From Gammaproteobacteria bacterium (GTDB lineage Bacteria > Pseudomonadota > Gammaproteobacteria > GCA-001735895): DNA of 64,000 bases. The DNA is taken from assembly GCA_030595795.1 (NCBI GenBank), contig JAUVCH010000010.1, positions 1 through 64,000 on the forward strand. The letters are read 5' to 3'. Numbering within the stretch: the first letter of the stretch is position 1; every line of letters starts with the position of its first letter. Below are positions 17,803 to 27,274 of the stretch, one piece after another. The translations under genes and the position numbers were made by a program. The notes beneath the pieces are model-generated. The model was not told the DNA's origin and did not search any database. It saw nothing but the letters and a program-made list of their open reading frames with translations.

Positions 17803-18153
17803 ATGCCCGAGAATTATTCTACCGCCATCGATCATGTCGCATTCAATCGATTAAAGGAAGATATGGGTGAAGATTTTAACGATTTGATACCTATATTTAT
17901 CGAGTCCGGAGAGGAAATTCTATCGGCTTTAGCGCGGTCTTTCAGCGAGGGCGACATAGAAGCATTCTCTCGCCATGCGCATAGTCTGAAATCATGTAGC
18001 GCCAATCTTGGCGGTCACCGACTCTCGGCGCAGGCAGCCAATCTTGAAACGCAGGCCAACGCAGGAGATATGCCAGATTCATCGGAATTCATACAACCAC
18101 TACGATCTGAATTCGTGCAAATCGAGAGCGAACTATCTCATCTAATCGTCTGA
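17803..18153 (+). CDS. HPt-domain phosphotransfer protein
   Basis: 116 residues, a single histidine phosphotransfer four-helix bundle. The conserved motif is HAHSLKSCSANLGG, with His60 as the likely phospho-accepting residue. A GAGG-like ribosome site precedes the ATG. It follows the receiver-PP2C-HATPase gene in the same direction, and the pairing suggests that it passes phosphoryl groups to or from that receiver's Asp57, perhaps from a hybrid kinase coded elsewhere. No histidine kinase gene is in the window. The domain assignment is firm; the partner is inferred from adjacency only. Confidence 0.88.
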   Translation: MPENYSTAIDHVAFNRLKEDMGEDFNDLIPIFIESGEEILSALARSFSEGDIEAFSRHAHSLKSCSANLGGHRLSAQAANLETQANAGDMPDSSEFIQPLRSEFVQIESELSHLIV

Positions 18154-18181
18154 ATTCAAAATCCCAGACGCCCTGGTTCGC

Positions 18182-18808
18182 CTATTGGTTAAGTTCTTTA
18201 TTAGCCAAAAAGTTGATCACCTGTATCAAACGCTGATTGCTTCCTGTCATCCCGCCAGAGGTTAGATATTTCCCATTTACAATGACCGAGGGCACGCCAC
18301 GGTGGCCATATTTTTGTTCTATCTTTAAATTCTTCCGAAAAAGAGAATCTACCGGAAATGAATTATACGTTTCTCGAAACTTAGCTTCATCGACGCCCTG
18401 TGTTGCAACAAACCTTGCAATATCCTCGAAATGGTTTAATCGCTGACGTTCGACATGGATAGCATCGAACAATTTTCGGTGAACTTTCCCCAGCTCACCC
18501 ATCTGCTTCAGGGTGTAATAAGTTCGTGCGTGATCTCCCCAGCGCGGATTTAAAACAGAAGGCGTCTGTTCGAATACGATACCATTCGGTAAATTAGCTG
18601 ACCACTTTTCGACATAAGATTCAAAGGTAAAACAATGCGGGCAGCCGTACCAGAACATTTCGGTTACGACAACCTTATCCGGATTAGACGTTTTTACTGG
18701 TGGGTTAATCAGCTGATAGTCGGCACCTTCGATAAAAGCCTGTTGGGCCAACAGATGCGTACTGAAAAGTAGACTAATGAGTAAGCCGGATATACATTTT
18801 TTAATCAT
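18182..18808 (-). CDS. dsbA: Thiol:disulfide interchange protein DsbA
   Basis: 208 residues with a cleavable signal peptide (about residues 1-21, ending LLAQQ). The thioredoxin-fold active site is CPHC (Cys56, Cys59) within MFWYGCPHC, and the cis-proline loop is GVPSVIVNGKY. It introduces disulfides into secreted proteins in the periplasm and is re-oxidised by DsbB, which is not in the window. An AGAGGAA ribosome site lies before the ATG. The order dsbA - cytochrome c4 - engB - polA is as in Pseudomonas. It is convergent with the HPt gene. Confidence 0.95.
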   Translation of the reverse strand: MIKKCISGLLISLLFSTHLLAQQAFIEGADYQLINPPVKTSNPDKVVVTEMFWYGCPHCFTFESYVEKWSANLPNGIVFEQTPSVLNPRWGDHARTYYTLKQMGELGKVHRKLFDAIHVERQRLNHFEDIARFVATQGVDEAKFRETYNSFPVDSLFRKNLKIEQKYGHRGVPSVIVNGKYLTSGGMTGSNQRLIQVINFLANKELNQ

Positions 18809-18919
18809 GAAAATTCCTCTTTAATAAAGTACTGTCTTCACTTCGACGTGGAGAGTTTAAAACGCTTAGGCGAACGCAGGCTGAATAAGTTCGAAATAGG
18901 TATCAAAGGTTCGAGAGGT

Positions 18920-18942
18920 AAGCCCTAGTTTTTCGAGGGCTT
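18920..18942. terminator. Stem-loop downstream of the cytochrome c4 gene
   Basis: AAGCCCT and AGGGCTT form a 7-bp stem with a 9-nt loop, 10 nt beyond the stop codon of the cytochrome gene. On the plus strand a T-rich stretch follows, while the cytochrome gene is on the minus strand, so as its terminator it lacks the U-run. It probably marks or protects the 3' end of the cytochrome transcript. Confidence 0.4.
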
Positions 18943-18951
18943 TTATCTTTA

Positions 18952-19560
18952 TTACTGTAAACCCGCGATGTAAGCAGCGACGGCCTGCATTTCACTATCT
19001 AGCATTCGTTTTGAAACATTTTGCATCATTTTACCCGGGTCATTAGTACGCAAACCATCCTTGAATTTAGTCAATTGCATTACCAGGTATTCAGGATGTT
19101 GGCCCTTCAGCGAGGGGAATGAAGCTGGGCCATTACCATCACCAGATGGACCATGGCAGCCAATACAGGCGGGTATCGAAGATTCGGTAATACCACCACG
19201 GAAAATGCTTTCTCCCTTTGCCACCAAATCGGCGTCGAAGGCACCCGTTTTAATTTTCTGACTTTCGAAATACGCCGCAATATCGGCAATATCATCGTCC
19301 GTCAACGCTGCTACCATCCCTTTCATGACGGGGTCAACTCGGGTGCCGTCTTTGAACTCACGAATTTGCTTGGTGAGGTAAGATGCGTGTTGACCGGCCA
19401 GTTTCGGCCAGATCGCATTAACACTATTGCCATCCTGGCCATGACAACCTGCACATAATGCGCTTTTTGTTTTTCCAGCCTCAATGCTCGCTGCATACAG
19501 ATTGAACGATATCAAACTGCAAAACCCGATGATGATAGCTCCAAGATGACTCGGTTTCAT
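18952..19560 (-). CDS. Cytochrome c4, dihaem periplasmic
   Basis: 202 residues with a signal peptide (ending about LYAAS) and two CXXCH haem-binding sites, CAGCH at 36-40 and CIGCH about 100 residues later. Each is followed by a class I cytochrome c domain with a distal methionine (MKGM, MMQNVSKRM). Cytochrome c4 is a two-domain periplasmic electron carrier serving terminal oxidases such as cbb3. AGGAGAA precedes the ATG. The position between dsbA and engB is the same as in Pseudomonas. Confidence 0.93.
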   Translation of the reverse strand: MKPSHLGAIIIGFCSLISFNLYAASIEAGKTKSALCAGCHGQDGNSVNAIWPKLAGQHASYLTKQIREFKDGTRVDPVMKGMVAALTDDDIADIAAYFESQKIKTGAFDADLVAKGESIFRGGITESSIPACIGCHGPSGDGNGPASFPSLKGQHPEYLVMQLTKFKDGLRTNDPGKMMQNVSKRMLDSEMQAVAAYIAGLQ

Positions 19561-19652
19561 GTTTTCTCCTAATTGATTCTAGTACGGAAATTTTCGGCGA
19601 GAATGTATATCATACACCAACGCCTCGTTCAACAAGAGCTTAACAAACTGTA

Positions 19653-20243
19653 ATGACTAATTCCTTCCGACAGGCCAGTTTCCTTACTAGTGCCTATGAG
19701 ATTTCTCAACTCATACCCGATCATGGCCATGAAATTGCCTTCGCCGGCCGCTCTAACTCGGGGAAATCTAGCGCCATAAACTGCCTCACCGACCAGAAAG
19801 GGTTGTGTAAGACCAGTAAAACACCGGGGCGCACGCAGTTGATTAATTTTTTCACCCTGGGAAACGATAAACACCTGGTTGATTTGCCAGGTTACGGCTT
19901 CGCCAAGGTCTCGAAAAAAATGCGTAGCCACTGGGATCTGGTGTTGACGACTTATTTGCTTCACCGTAAGGCTTTAAAAGGCCTGGTTATCGTGGTTGAT
20001 ATTCGCCGCGGTATTGGCGACCTTGACCAGGGGCTGATCGACATGCTTGGTGATGACCTGCCGCTACATATTCTACTCACTAAATCAGACAAGCTCTCGA
20101 AAAGTGCCGTTCAGGATGCGTTTTTAAAGATACAGAAGAATATTGGCGGCGATAATCTCTCGGTTTCGAGTTTATCGGTGTTGAACAAGCAGGGACTGGA
20201 GCAGCTTGAGGCCAGGTGTGGCAGTTGGCTAGAGGCCGGCTAA
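19653..20243 (+). CDS. engB: Ribosome biogenesis GTP-binding protein EngB (YihA/YsxC)
   Basis: 196 residues, a small TRAFAC GTPase. G1 is GRSNSGKSSAIN, the G3 region is LVDLPGYGFAKVSK, and G4 is TKSDKL. EngB is needed for late 50S subunit assembly. It is divergent from the cytochrome c4 gene and convergent with polA, with the small-RNA candidate in the 252-bp gap between. The ATG at 19653 gives the usual short N-terminal extension (MTNSFRQASFLTSAY). Confidence 0.95.
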   Translation: MTNSFRQASFLTSAYEISQLIPDHGHEIAFAGRSNSGKSSAINCLTDQKGLCKTSKTPGRTQLINFFTLGNDKHLVDLPGYGFAKVSKKMRSHWDLVLTTYLLHRKALKGLVIVVDIRRGIGDLDQGLIDMLGDDLPLHILLTKSDKLSKSAVQDAFLKIQKNIGGDNLSVSSLSVLNKQGLEQLEARCGSWLEAG

Positions 20244-20256
20244 ATAGAAACAGCGC

Positions 20257-20286
20257 AAAAAAAACCCTGGCAGTAAACTACCAGGG
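20257..20286 (-). terminator. Intrinsic terminator of the small-RNA candidate
   Basis: Read on the minus strand, CCCTGG and CCAGGG form a 6-bp GC-rich stem with a 10-nt loop, followed directly by eight T residues (20264-20257). It is a strong Rho-independent terminator pointing away from polA. It ends the small-RNA candidate and probably also polA read-through. Confidence 0.85.
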
Positions 20287-20372
20287 GAAAATAGTTTGAA
20301 CCGGATGGGGTTTCCGGAACAATGTCCGCTCATAGGAGGGAGAACGGACTTTTGCGCTGGGCTATAGCGCAA
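20257..20372 (-). ncRNA. Candidate small RNA at the ErsA/Spot 42 locus (polA-engB)
   Basis: A stretch of about 115 nt downstream of polA on the same strand folds into four consecutive stem-loops. They are TTTTGCGC/GCGCAAAA at the 5' end (20374-20350), GTCCG/CGGAC (20349-20324), CCGGA/TCCGG (20317-20301) and the T-tailed terminator (20286-20257). The loop of the second (20344-20329) contains CTCCCTCC, an anti-Shine-Dalgarno-like seed. In E. coli Spot 42, and in Pseudomonas the sigma-22-dependent ErsA, lie in this same polA-engB position. A sigma-E-like promoter sits at the right distance. No open reading frame fits. Structure and location are seen directly; expression and family membership are inferred. 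Confidence 0.72.
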
Positions 20373-20377
20373 AATCT

Positions 20378-20404
20378 TTTGACAGTGACTAACTAGCAAA
20401 GTTC
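20378..20404 (-). promoter_or_regulatory. Sigma-E/AlgU-type promoter of the small-RNA candidate
   Basis: On the minus strand GAACTT (20404-20399) is followed after 16 nt by TCAAA (20382-20378). This fits the extracytoplasmic stress sigma-factor pattern (GAACTT, 16-17 nt, TCTGA/TCAAA). Transcription would begin near 20372, at the base of the first hairpin. Pseudomonas ErsA at the same locus is known to depend on AlgU/sigma-22. Confidence 0.6.
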
Positions 20405-20495
20405 TGTCTGCCTCTACTTTATAGCCCAGATTTGCAAAATTACCGGATAAATTACAGTTTAATTAATATGCAGGCTTGGTATTCAATTGAATAGT

Positions 20496-23192
20496 TTAAT
20501 GCGCCTCGTGCCAATTGACGCCAACACCCGCATCGACCTCGAGCTTGATCGATAGTTGAGCGGCTGAAGTCATCAAACTGGAGAGTGTTTCCTGGCTGCG
20601 CTCTATATCATCCTGTTTCACTTCGAATACCAGTTCATCGTGTACCTGCATAATCATCGTGGTGTTATTGCCGTCTTCGATCAGCCAATGATGCACATCA
20701 ATCATGGCGCGTTTGATTATGTCGGCGGCGGTACCCTGCATCGGTGCATTGATCGCGGTTCGCTCGGCATATTGGCGTTGCATGGCGTTGCGCGCATTAA
20801 TATCAGGCAAATACAGGCGGCGTCCGAATACGGTTTCTACATAACCCTGATCGCGTGCTAACTGCTTGGTATCTTCCATATACTTTTTCACGCCTGGATA
20901 GCGTTCGAAATAAGTGTCGACGTACTTTTGAGCCTCATTTCGACCAATATTCAGCTGTTTCCCCAACCCAAACGCCGACATACCGTAAATCAGGCCGAAA
21001 TTAATGGCCTTTGCTGCTCTACGCTGATCGGATTCTACCGCATCGAGTTCACAGGCAAATACCTCGGCGGCTGTGGCTCGGTGGACATCCAGACCCTGCT
21101 CAAACGCTTTAATCAAATTTTCATCGGCTGACAAATGCGCCATGATGCGCAATTCGATTTGTGAATAGTCTAGCGCCAGAATACGTTTACCTTCGGCGGC
21201 AACAAATGCCTCGCGAATTCGGCGTCCTTCGGCGGTTCGAATTGGGATATTCTGTAAATTCGGGCTGGTCGAAGAAAGTCGTCCCGTAGAAGCTACCGCC
21301 TGCTGGTAAGAAGTATGGACGCGGCCGGTACGGGGATTGATCTCTTTCGGCAGCTTATCGATATAAGTCGTTTTCAGTTTGTTCAAACTACGGTGTTCGA
21401 GTATCAGAGCAGGAATCTCGTAATTTTGAGCCAGTTCTTCAAGCACATCTTCGGCGGTGGATGGCTGGCCTTTAGGGGTTTTGCGTAGCACGGGCAATTC
21501 GAGTTTATCGTATAAAATTGCCTGAATTTGTTTCGGCGAACTCAGATTAAAGGCTTCACCGGCTAATTCGTATACCGATGCTTCGATATTCGTTAATTTT
21601 TCATCGACTTCGATCCCTTGTTGGTGCAGCAACTTCTCATCGATTAATACACCGTTTTGCTCGATTTTCAATAACACTTCGACCAGGGGTAATTCGATTT
21701 TCTGATATACCTCGTTAAGGCTTTTATCTCCCTGTAGGCGTTCGTGCAAACAGTGATGCAATTGCAGGGTAATGTCGGCGTCTTCGGCCGCATAATCGCT
21801 GGCTTTGTCGAGTTCGATCTGGTCGAAGGTTAGCTGCTTCACGCCTTTGCCGGCGATATCTTCGAAATGAATAGTTTCACGGCCCAGATAAAAGTGTGCC
21901 AACGCATCCATATTATGCCGACTGGCAGTCGAGTTAAGCACATAGGATTGCAACATGGTGTCGTGCGCAATGCCTTTTAAGTGGATACCTTCGCTGATAA
22001 ATATATGGGCGTCGTATTTTAAATTCTGGCCGATCTTACCAACCGCAGGATCCTCTAAAATAGGCTTTAGCGTACTTAGCACCTGTTCACGATCAAGCTG
22101 CTCGGGTGCACCGAGATAACTATGCCCAAGCGGTATGTAGCAGGCCTTACCCGGCGTAACGCAGAGTGAGATGCCGACCAGCCTGGCCTGCATATAGTCG
22201 AGACTGGTAGTTTCGGTGTCGATAGCAAAACTATCTGCCTTTTTAATTAGATCTAGCCAATAATCGAAGCCTTGCTGGGTAAGAACGCATTCGTATTCAG
22301 CGGGAATTTCTTCGGGGACTTCAACCTCGACCGACTGATCATCTAGTTCATCGTTCCAGCGAGAAAAACCAAACCGTTGGTAATAAGCCGCGAGAGCCGC
22401 GCTATCGGCATCAGCCTGAATCAAATCGTCGATTTCGACACCCGTGTCACAATCGAGCTTTATGGTCGCCAGTTGATAAGACATCGGCAGGAAGTCGATT
22501 GACTCTCGCAGGTTCTCACCGACCTTGCCTTTTATCTCTTCGGCATTATCCATTACTGCCTGTAAGCTTCCATACTGGGCAATCCATTTACTCGCTGTCT
22601 TAGGTCCCACTTTGGGTACGCCTGGGATATTATCGGAGGTATCACCCATTAACGCCAAATAGTCAATAATCTGATCCGGCCTGACCTGGAATTTTTCTAC
22701 TACGGCTTCCTCGGTCATGAGGTGATTGTTCATCGTATTGATAAGACGAACTTCTGGATTTACCAACTGCGCCATATCTTTATCGCCTGTCGAAATTAAT
22801 ACCTGATAGCCGCGTTGGGTAGCTTCGACGCTTAAGGTACCGATAACGTCATCGGCTTCTACGCCTTCGATGCTAATCAGGGGAAAGCCCTGGGCCTGAA
22901 TAATATCGTGTAGCGGCTGAATCTGTTCACGCAGGTCATCCGGCATCGGTGGTCTATTCGCTTTATACTCCGCGTAGATATCATTGCGGAAGGTTTTACC
23001 CTTGGCATCGAAAACCATGGCGATATTATCTGGCTGCTCGTCTTTCACCAGCTTACGCAACATGTTTAGTACGCCATACATCGCGCCTGTTGGATGGCCG
23101 TTATGGGTAAGCGGGGGTAAACCGTGATAGGCTCGGAACAGGTACGAACTGCCATCGACCAGAACCAGCTTTTTTTGTTTCTCTTGACTCAT
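20496..23192 (-). CDS. polA: DNA polymerase I
   Basis: 898 residues with all three domains. The 5'-3' exonuclease is about 1-290 (LVDGSSYLFRAYH, GVEADDVIGTL). The 3'-5' proofreading exonuclease is about 305-490, with the intact metal-binding FAIDTETTSLD. The family A polymerase is about 520-898, with motif A LDYSQIELR, motif B RRAAKAINFGLIYGMSAFG and motif C MQVHDELVFE. It fills gaps in excision repair and removes RNA primers. It is divergent from thrB. The stop is followed by the small-RNA locus on the same strand. Confidence 0.97.
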   Translation of the reverse strand: MSQEKQKKLVLVDGSSYLFRAYHGLPPLTHNGHPTGAMYGVLNMLRKLVKDEQPDNIAMVFDAKGKTFRNDIYAEYKANRPPMPDDLREQIQPLHDIIQAQGFPLISIEGVEADDVIGTLSVEATQRGYQVLISTGDKDMAQLVNPEVRLINTMNNHLMTEEAVVEKFQVRPDQIIDYLALMGDTSDNIPGVPKVGPKTASKWIAQYGSLQAVMDNAEEIKGKVGENLRESIDFLPMSYQLATIKLDCDTGVEIDDLIQADADSAALAAYYQRFGFSRWNDELDDQSVEVEVPEEIPAEYECVLTQQGFDYWLDLIKKADSFAIDTETTSLDYMQARLVGISLCVTPGKACYIPLGHSYLGAPEQLDREQVLSTLKPILEDPAVGKIGQNLKYDAHIFISEGIHLKGIAHDTMLQSYVLNSTASRHNMDALAHFYLGRETIHFEDIAGKGVKQLTFDQIELDKASDYAAEDADITLQLHHCLHERLQGDKSLNEVYQKIELPLVEVLLKIEQNGVLIDEKLLHQQGIEVDEKLTNIEASVYELAGEAFNLSSPKQIQAILYDKLELPVLRKTPKGQPSTAEDVLEELAQNYEIPALILEHRSLNKLKTTYIDKLPKEINPRTGRVHTSYQQAVASTGRLSSTSPNLQNIPIRTAEGRRIREAFVAAEGKRILALDYSQIELRIMAHLSADENLIKAFEQGLDVHRATAAEVFACELDAVESDQRRAAKAINFGLIYGMSAFGLGKQLNIGRNEAQKYVDTYFERYPGVKKYMEDTKQLARDQGYVETVFGRRLYLPDINARNAMQRQYAERTAINAPMQGTAADIIKRAMIDVHHWLIEDGNNTTMIMQVHDELVFEVKQDDIERSQETLSSLMTSAAQLSIKLEVDAGVGVNWHEAH

Positions 23193-23298
23193 ATTGTTGC
23201 GCTACAATGCCCGCCGCTTACGGCCTGAGGCGAGATAATATCACAGGCTATTACACATCCGATGTGGATGTTTTTATTATTACCCTGCGGCCAATTTT

Positions 23299-24234
23299 AT
23301 GTCGGTTTATACCCCTGTATCGCATGAACAGCTCGAATTATTTATCGAACAGTATTTCGTCGGTAAACTGATTTCTCATCAGGGTATCGCTGCGGGTATT
23401 ACCAATAGTAATTACTGGTTGGAAACCGATTCCGGCTTATATGTCCTAACGTTATTCGAACACCAGGATAAGCGTAACCTCGATTATATACTCAGCCTGC
23501 AACATCATTTAGCTCAGGAAAAGATCGCCTGCGCAGCACCGATTGTAAATAATCAGGGCAATTTTTATGCCTCTCTAAATCATAAGCCAGCCGCTATCAT
23601 CGAACGACTGCGCGGTGAAGTATGCCCACACCCTGGTAATCAACATTGCGCCCTTGTTGGAGCTGAGCTGGCTCGGCTACACCTGGTGGGCAAAAAATTT
23701 CCTGACCAGCACGACAACCCCTGCGGTGGCGAATGGCGCCAGTCGATGCAAAAGCAACTTTCTCCGAAATTAGCGACGTCCGGTCTCAAGCTACTCGATG
23801 AAGAAATCAAGGCCTATAAGGTATTAAAACAGCTAGAGATGCCCAAAGGGGCCGTACATGCCGATTTATTTCACGATAACGCGTTATTTCATGACCAGGA
23901 GCTAGTCGGTATTATTGATTTTGAATACGCCTGCCACGATTTCTGGCTCTACGATCTGGCGATAGCAATAAACGACTGGTGTATTGTTGAAAGCGGTGAA
24001 TTCGAGCCAAACAGGCTGCATCACTTTATCGATGCTTATAACCAGGTCAGGCCCTTGCTCGATATAGAACGCGAAACTTTACCTTTAATGCTGCGCGTGG
24101 CCGCGATGCGCTTCTGGCTTTCTCGCCTTTACGATCAGATTAATCCACTGGCAGGGGAATTGACCTATGTAAAAGATCCGAACATCTATCGCGATATTCT
24201 ATTGTTACGCCGGGAATCGAATTCGATATTGTGA
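23299..24234 (+). CDS. thrB: Homoserine kinase, APH-fold type (ThrB)
   Basis: 311 residues of the homoserine kinase type built on the aminoglycoside/choline kinase fold (common in Pseudomonas and Neisseria), not the GHMP-type E. coli ThrB. The N-terminus MSVYTPVSHEQLELFIEQY and AAGITNSNYWLET are characteristic. The catalytic loop is HADLFHDNALF and the metal-binding segment is GIIDFEYACHDFWLYDLA. It phosphorylates homoserine for threonine synthesis. Divergent from polA; convergent with mnmE, whose end is 2 nt away. No other threonine gene is adjacent. Confidence 0.92.
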   Translation: MSVYTPVSHEQLELFIEQYFVGKLISHQGIAAGITNSNYWLETDSGLYVLTLFEHQDKRNLDYILSLQHHLAQEKIACAAPIVNNQGNFYASLNHKPAAIIERLRGEVCPHPGNQHCALVGAELARLHLVGKKFPDQHDNPCGGEWRQSMQKQLSPKLATSGLKLLDEEIKAYKVLKQLEMPKGAVHADLFHDNALFHDQELVGIIDFEYACHDFWLYDLAIAINDWCIVESGEFEPNRLHHFIDAYNQVRPLLDIERETLPLMLRVAAMRFWLSRLYDQINPLAGELTYVKDPNIYRDILLLRRESNSIL

Positions 24235-24236
24235 AT

Positions 24237-25571
24237 TTATTTGCCAATACAAAATCGGGAAAATATCTGGCCTAGTAAGTCCTCGGTATTGAACTCACCG
24301 GTAATTTCATTTAGATCTTGCTGCACTTGCCGTAAATCCTCGGCCATGAGTTCACCCGAACCGGTATCATCAAACACTTGCCGAGCCTGTATTAGCCCCT
24401 GCCGTGCGCGTTGTAATGCATCGATATGACGACGGCGCGCCAGGATGGTTTGATTGTCCTGATTAAAATCCTTTACCTCGCCGGTAATCTGGTTGATTAA
24501 GGCTTCCATTCCCTCACCGCTGTGAACTGAAATATAACTCGTTTTCTTATTTCTTTGCCCTTCATTTGTAAGCAAATCACATTTACTGTAAACCAGCTGG
24601 TAATTTATCGATTCCATCTGCTTGATGATTATTTCATCGTCAGGCGTAATTCCCAAACTGGCATCGACTAGCAGTATTACAGAATCGGCTTTATTTATTT
24701 CTTGCCAGGCGCGTTTTATGCCTTCCTGCTCGACCGGGTTATCCGATTCCCGCAGTCCAGCAGTATCGCGCACTCGAATGGGTATGCCTTTGAGGGAAAT
24801 ATGCTCGTGGATAACATCTCGGGTAGTACCGGGGATATCGGTAACAATCGCGGCTTCATAACCGGCGAGATGATTCAGCAAACTGGACTTGCCAGCGTTT
24901 GGCAACCCTGCCAAAACCAGGCTCAAGCCATCTTTTAAGATTCTACCCTGTTCAGCCCGTTGCAAAACCCGCTCAATCGCTTGCTGACACACTAACAGCT
25001 TGTCGCTGATATTCGCATCAGCCAGAAAATCTATTTCTTCTTCGGCGAAATCTAGCGCCGACTCGACATAGACCCTAAGACTGATTACGTCCTCAACCAA
25101 CACCCGAATATGGCTGGAAAACTCGCCCTCTAAAGACCGCATCGCAGCTTTTGCCGCCGCGCGGCTGCCGGATTCGATTAGGTCCGCGATAGCTTCGGCC
25201 TGAGCCAGGTCGAGTTTTCCGTTCAAAAATGCGCGTTCGGAAAACTCTCCGGCTCGCGCTAGCCGGGCGCCGAGTTCGCAGACTCGCTCGAGCAGCATGT
25301 CGAGTAGAACAGGGCCGCCGTGCGCCTGGATCTCGACCACATCTTCACCACTAAACGAGTGCGGTTGCGGGTAGTAAAAGCAGATGCCATGATCCAGGAT
25401 TTGTTTGGCAGAATCGTAAAAACGTCGAAAGCGAACCTGTTTGGCAGGAAGCTCATCATGGATTAAAGATTCTCCGATGGATAATGCCAGGGGGCCGGAT
25501 AATCGTATAATACCAATGCCGCCGACACCCGCAGGAGTGGCAATTGCGGCAATGGTATCCCTGTCAGCCAT
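24237..25571 (-). CDS. mnmE: tRNA modification GTPase MnmE (TrmE)
   Basis: 444 residues. The N-terminal tetrahydrofolate-binding domain (DTIAAIATPAGVGGIGIIRL) precedes a helical domain. An inserted G domain has G1 GLPNAGKSSLLNHL, G2-G3 IPGTTRDVI and RDTAGLRES, and the chain ends with the conserved FCIGK motif, whose cysteine is required. With MnmG it forms the cmnm5/nm5 side chain at U34 of tRNAs. It is the last gene of the outward block rpmH-rnpA-yidD-yidC-mnmE. mnmG, often next to it, is not in the window. Confidence 0.97.
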   Translation of the reverse strand: MADRDTIAAIATPAGVGGIGIIRLSGPLALSIGESLIHDELPAKQVRFRRFYDSAKQILDHGICFYYPQPHSFSGEDVVEIQAHGGPVLLDMLLERVCELGARLARAGEFSERAFLNGKLDLAQAEAIADLIESGSRAAAKAAMRSLEGEFSSHIRVLVEDVISLRVYVESALDFAEEEIDFLADANISDKLLVCQQAIERVLQRAEQGRILKDGLSLVLAGLPNAGKSSLLNHLAGYEAAIVTDIPGTTRDVIHEHISLKGIPIRVRDTAGLRESDNPVEQEGIKRAWQEINKADSVILLVDASLGITPDDEIIIKQMESINYQLVYSKCDLLTNEGQRNKKTSYISVHSGEGMEALINQITGEVKDFNQDNQTILARRRHIDALQRARQGLIQARQVFDDTGSGELMAEDLRQVQQDLNEITGEFNTEDLLGQIFSRFCIGK

Positions 25572-25603
25572 GCGATGATTGCCGGGCCGAATACTCGAGC
25601 CGG

Positions 25604-27274
25604 TTACTTACCCCCAGCTTCGATACGTTTGGTAATTATATACTGTTGCGCAATCGACAACGTATTATTGACTACCCAATACAAAACCAGTCCGGAAGGG
25701 AAGAAGGCGAAAAATATGGTGAAGATAAACGGTAACGCCATCATCACTTTGGCCTGAATAGGATCCGGTGGCGCCGGATTCAATCTTTGCTGAATCAACA
25801 TGCTAATACCCATGATGACGGGTAATACATAAAACGGATCCATGACCGATAAATCCTGGATCCAGAAGATAAAGGGCGCCTGGCGTAAATCGACACTTTC
25901 CAGTAACGCCCAATAGAGCGCAATAAATACCGGAATCTGCACCAGGATAGGCAAACAACCACCCATTGGATTGATTTTCTCGGTCTTATATAGCTCCATC
26001 ATCGCCTGGTTCATTTTCTGGCGGTCATCGCCATAACGTTCCTTCAAGGTTTTTAACCTCGGCCCAACCTTTCGCATCCTCGCCATTGAGCGATAGCTGG
26101 TTTCTGACAACTTGTAGAACACTGCCTTGATAGTGAGTGTTAACAATATTATTGCTAATCCCCAGTTACCAACATAACTGTGATAAAACGACAGTAACCA
26201 GTACAACGGCTTGGAGATGAAGGTTAATACGCCATAATCGACTGTTAGTTCGAGACCAGGCGATATTTCTTCCAGTCGTGACACTATTTTCGGGCCGACA
26301 AACATCTGGCTATTGAATTCAACGCTTCCGCCTGGACCAGCCTGTTGATTTTCGGACCTGAGCCCTATGGTATAGGTTGCGGGGTTTCGTTTAGTATTGG
26401 CAATCGAATAAACCAGGTTCTTATCATCCTGAGCGGGTACCCAGGCGGATAGAAAATAATGCTGTAGCATGGCAATCCAGCCACCAGTGGAGCCTACTTT
26501 CAGCGCGCTATCTTCCATGTCATCGAAATCGACTTTTTCGTACTTAACTTCCTCGTTGTAATAAACCGAACCTGTATAGGTATATAACAGGCGAGATGTT
26601 TCCAGTGGTCTAGATCGTTGAATTTGGCGGTATTGGCTACCGGTCCAGTCGTCGCTAGTGTTATTAACAATACGATGGCTTACATCGACTAAATAATCAC
26701 CGCGCCGGAAACGATAGCTTTTGGTGACCTCGATACCATTTTCACGCCAGTAGAAGGGCACGATTAACTCGTCCTCGCCGTCTTCGAGCTGATATTTAGT
26801 CTTCGCCGTCTGATAAATACTGTAATGTGTCGGTGCCGTATTCGCTTTATTGCGCAAACCGCTTTGCATCAAATAGACAGAGTCACTCTGACTGTGGACT
26901 ATCTCCAAAAAAACATCCGGCTGTTCGAGTGAAACTGGAAATTTTTTCAATTTCAAAGAACGGACTACGCCTCCAAGCCTATCTATCTCGGCGCGGATAA
27001 CATCGGTTTCGACAATAATCAGTTGTTGATTCGACTGCTGTGTTTCAATGGTAGAGCTGCTGCTGAAAGAACTGCTTGAACCAACCTGATTTTCAGCCAG
27101 TTCGGGTAAATCATCTATATCCGATTTAGCACCATAGCCATTGGTAGAGACAACTTCACTACCGGGTTGCTCGATTGCTATCGGCTGCGGACCATAGTCC
27201 GCCTGCCATTGTTGCCAGAGCAACATGCCAACAAAAGCGAGGGCTGCGAATAAAAATAAGCGGGAGTTATCCAT
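25604..27274 (-). CDS. yidC: Membrane protein insertase YidC
   Basis: About 556 residues from the ATG at 27274 ([20 protein letters not shown]), the usual Gram-negative YidC N-terminus; longer reading through yidD is a frame artefact. One N-terminal helix is followed by a large periplasmic beta domain (about residues 60-340) and a five-helix core with the hallmark [21 protein letters not shown]. Lys/Arg-rich segments lie before and after. It inserts and folds inner-membrane proteins with or without SecYEG. It overlaps yidD by 8 nt. Confidence 0.96.
   Translation of the reverse strand: MDNSRLFLFAALAFVGMLLWQQWQADYGPQPIAIEQPGSEVVSTNGYGAKSDIDDLPELAENQVGSSSSFSSSSTIETQQSNQQLIIVETDVIRAEIDRLGGVVRSLKLKKFPVSLEQPDVFLEIVHSQSDSVYLMQSGLRNKANTAPTHYSIYQTAKTKYQLEDGEDELIVPFYWRENGIEVTKSYRFRRGDYLVDVSHRIVNNTSDDWTGSQYRQIQRSRPLETSRLLYTYTGSVYYNEEVKYEKVDFDDMEDSALKVGSTGGWIAMLQHYFLSAWVPAQDDKNLVYSIANTKRNPATYTIGLRSENQQAGPGGSVEFNSQMFVGPKIVSRLEEISPGLELTVDYGVLTFISKPLYWLLSFYHSYVGNWGLAIILLTLTIKAVFYKLSETSYRSMARMRKVGPRLKTLKERYGDDRQKMNQAMMELYKTEKINPMGGCLPILVQIPVFIALYWALLESVDLRQAPFIFWIQDLSVMDPFYVLPVIMGISMLIQQRLNPAPPDPIQAKVMMALPFIFTIFFAFFPSGLVLYWVVNNTLSIAQQYIITKRIEAGGK

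Noticed and set aside
20321-20350. AGGAGGG on the plus strand after engB considered as the ribosome site of a small gene
   Set aside because: No suitable start codon and open frame follow, and the same bases form the loop of a stem in the minus-strand RNA candidate.
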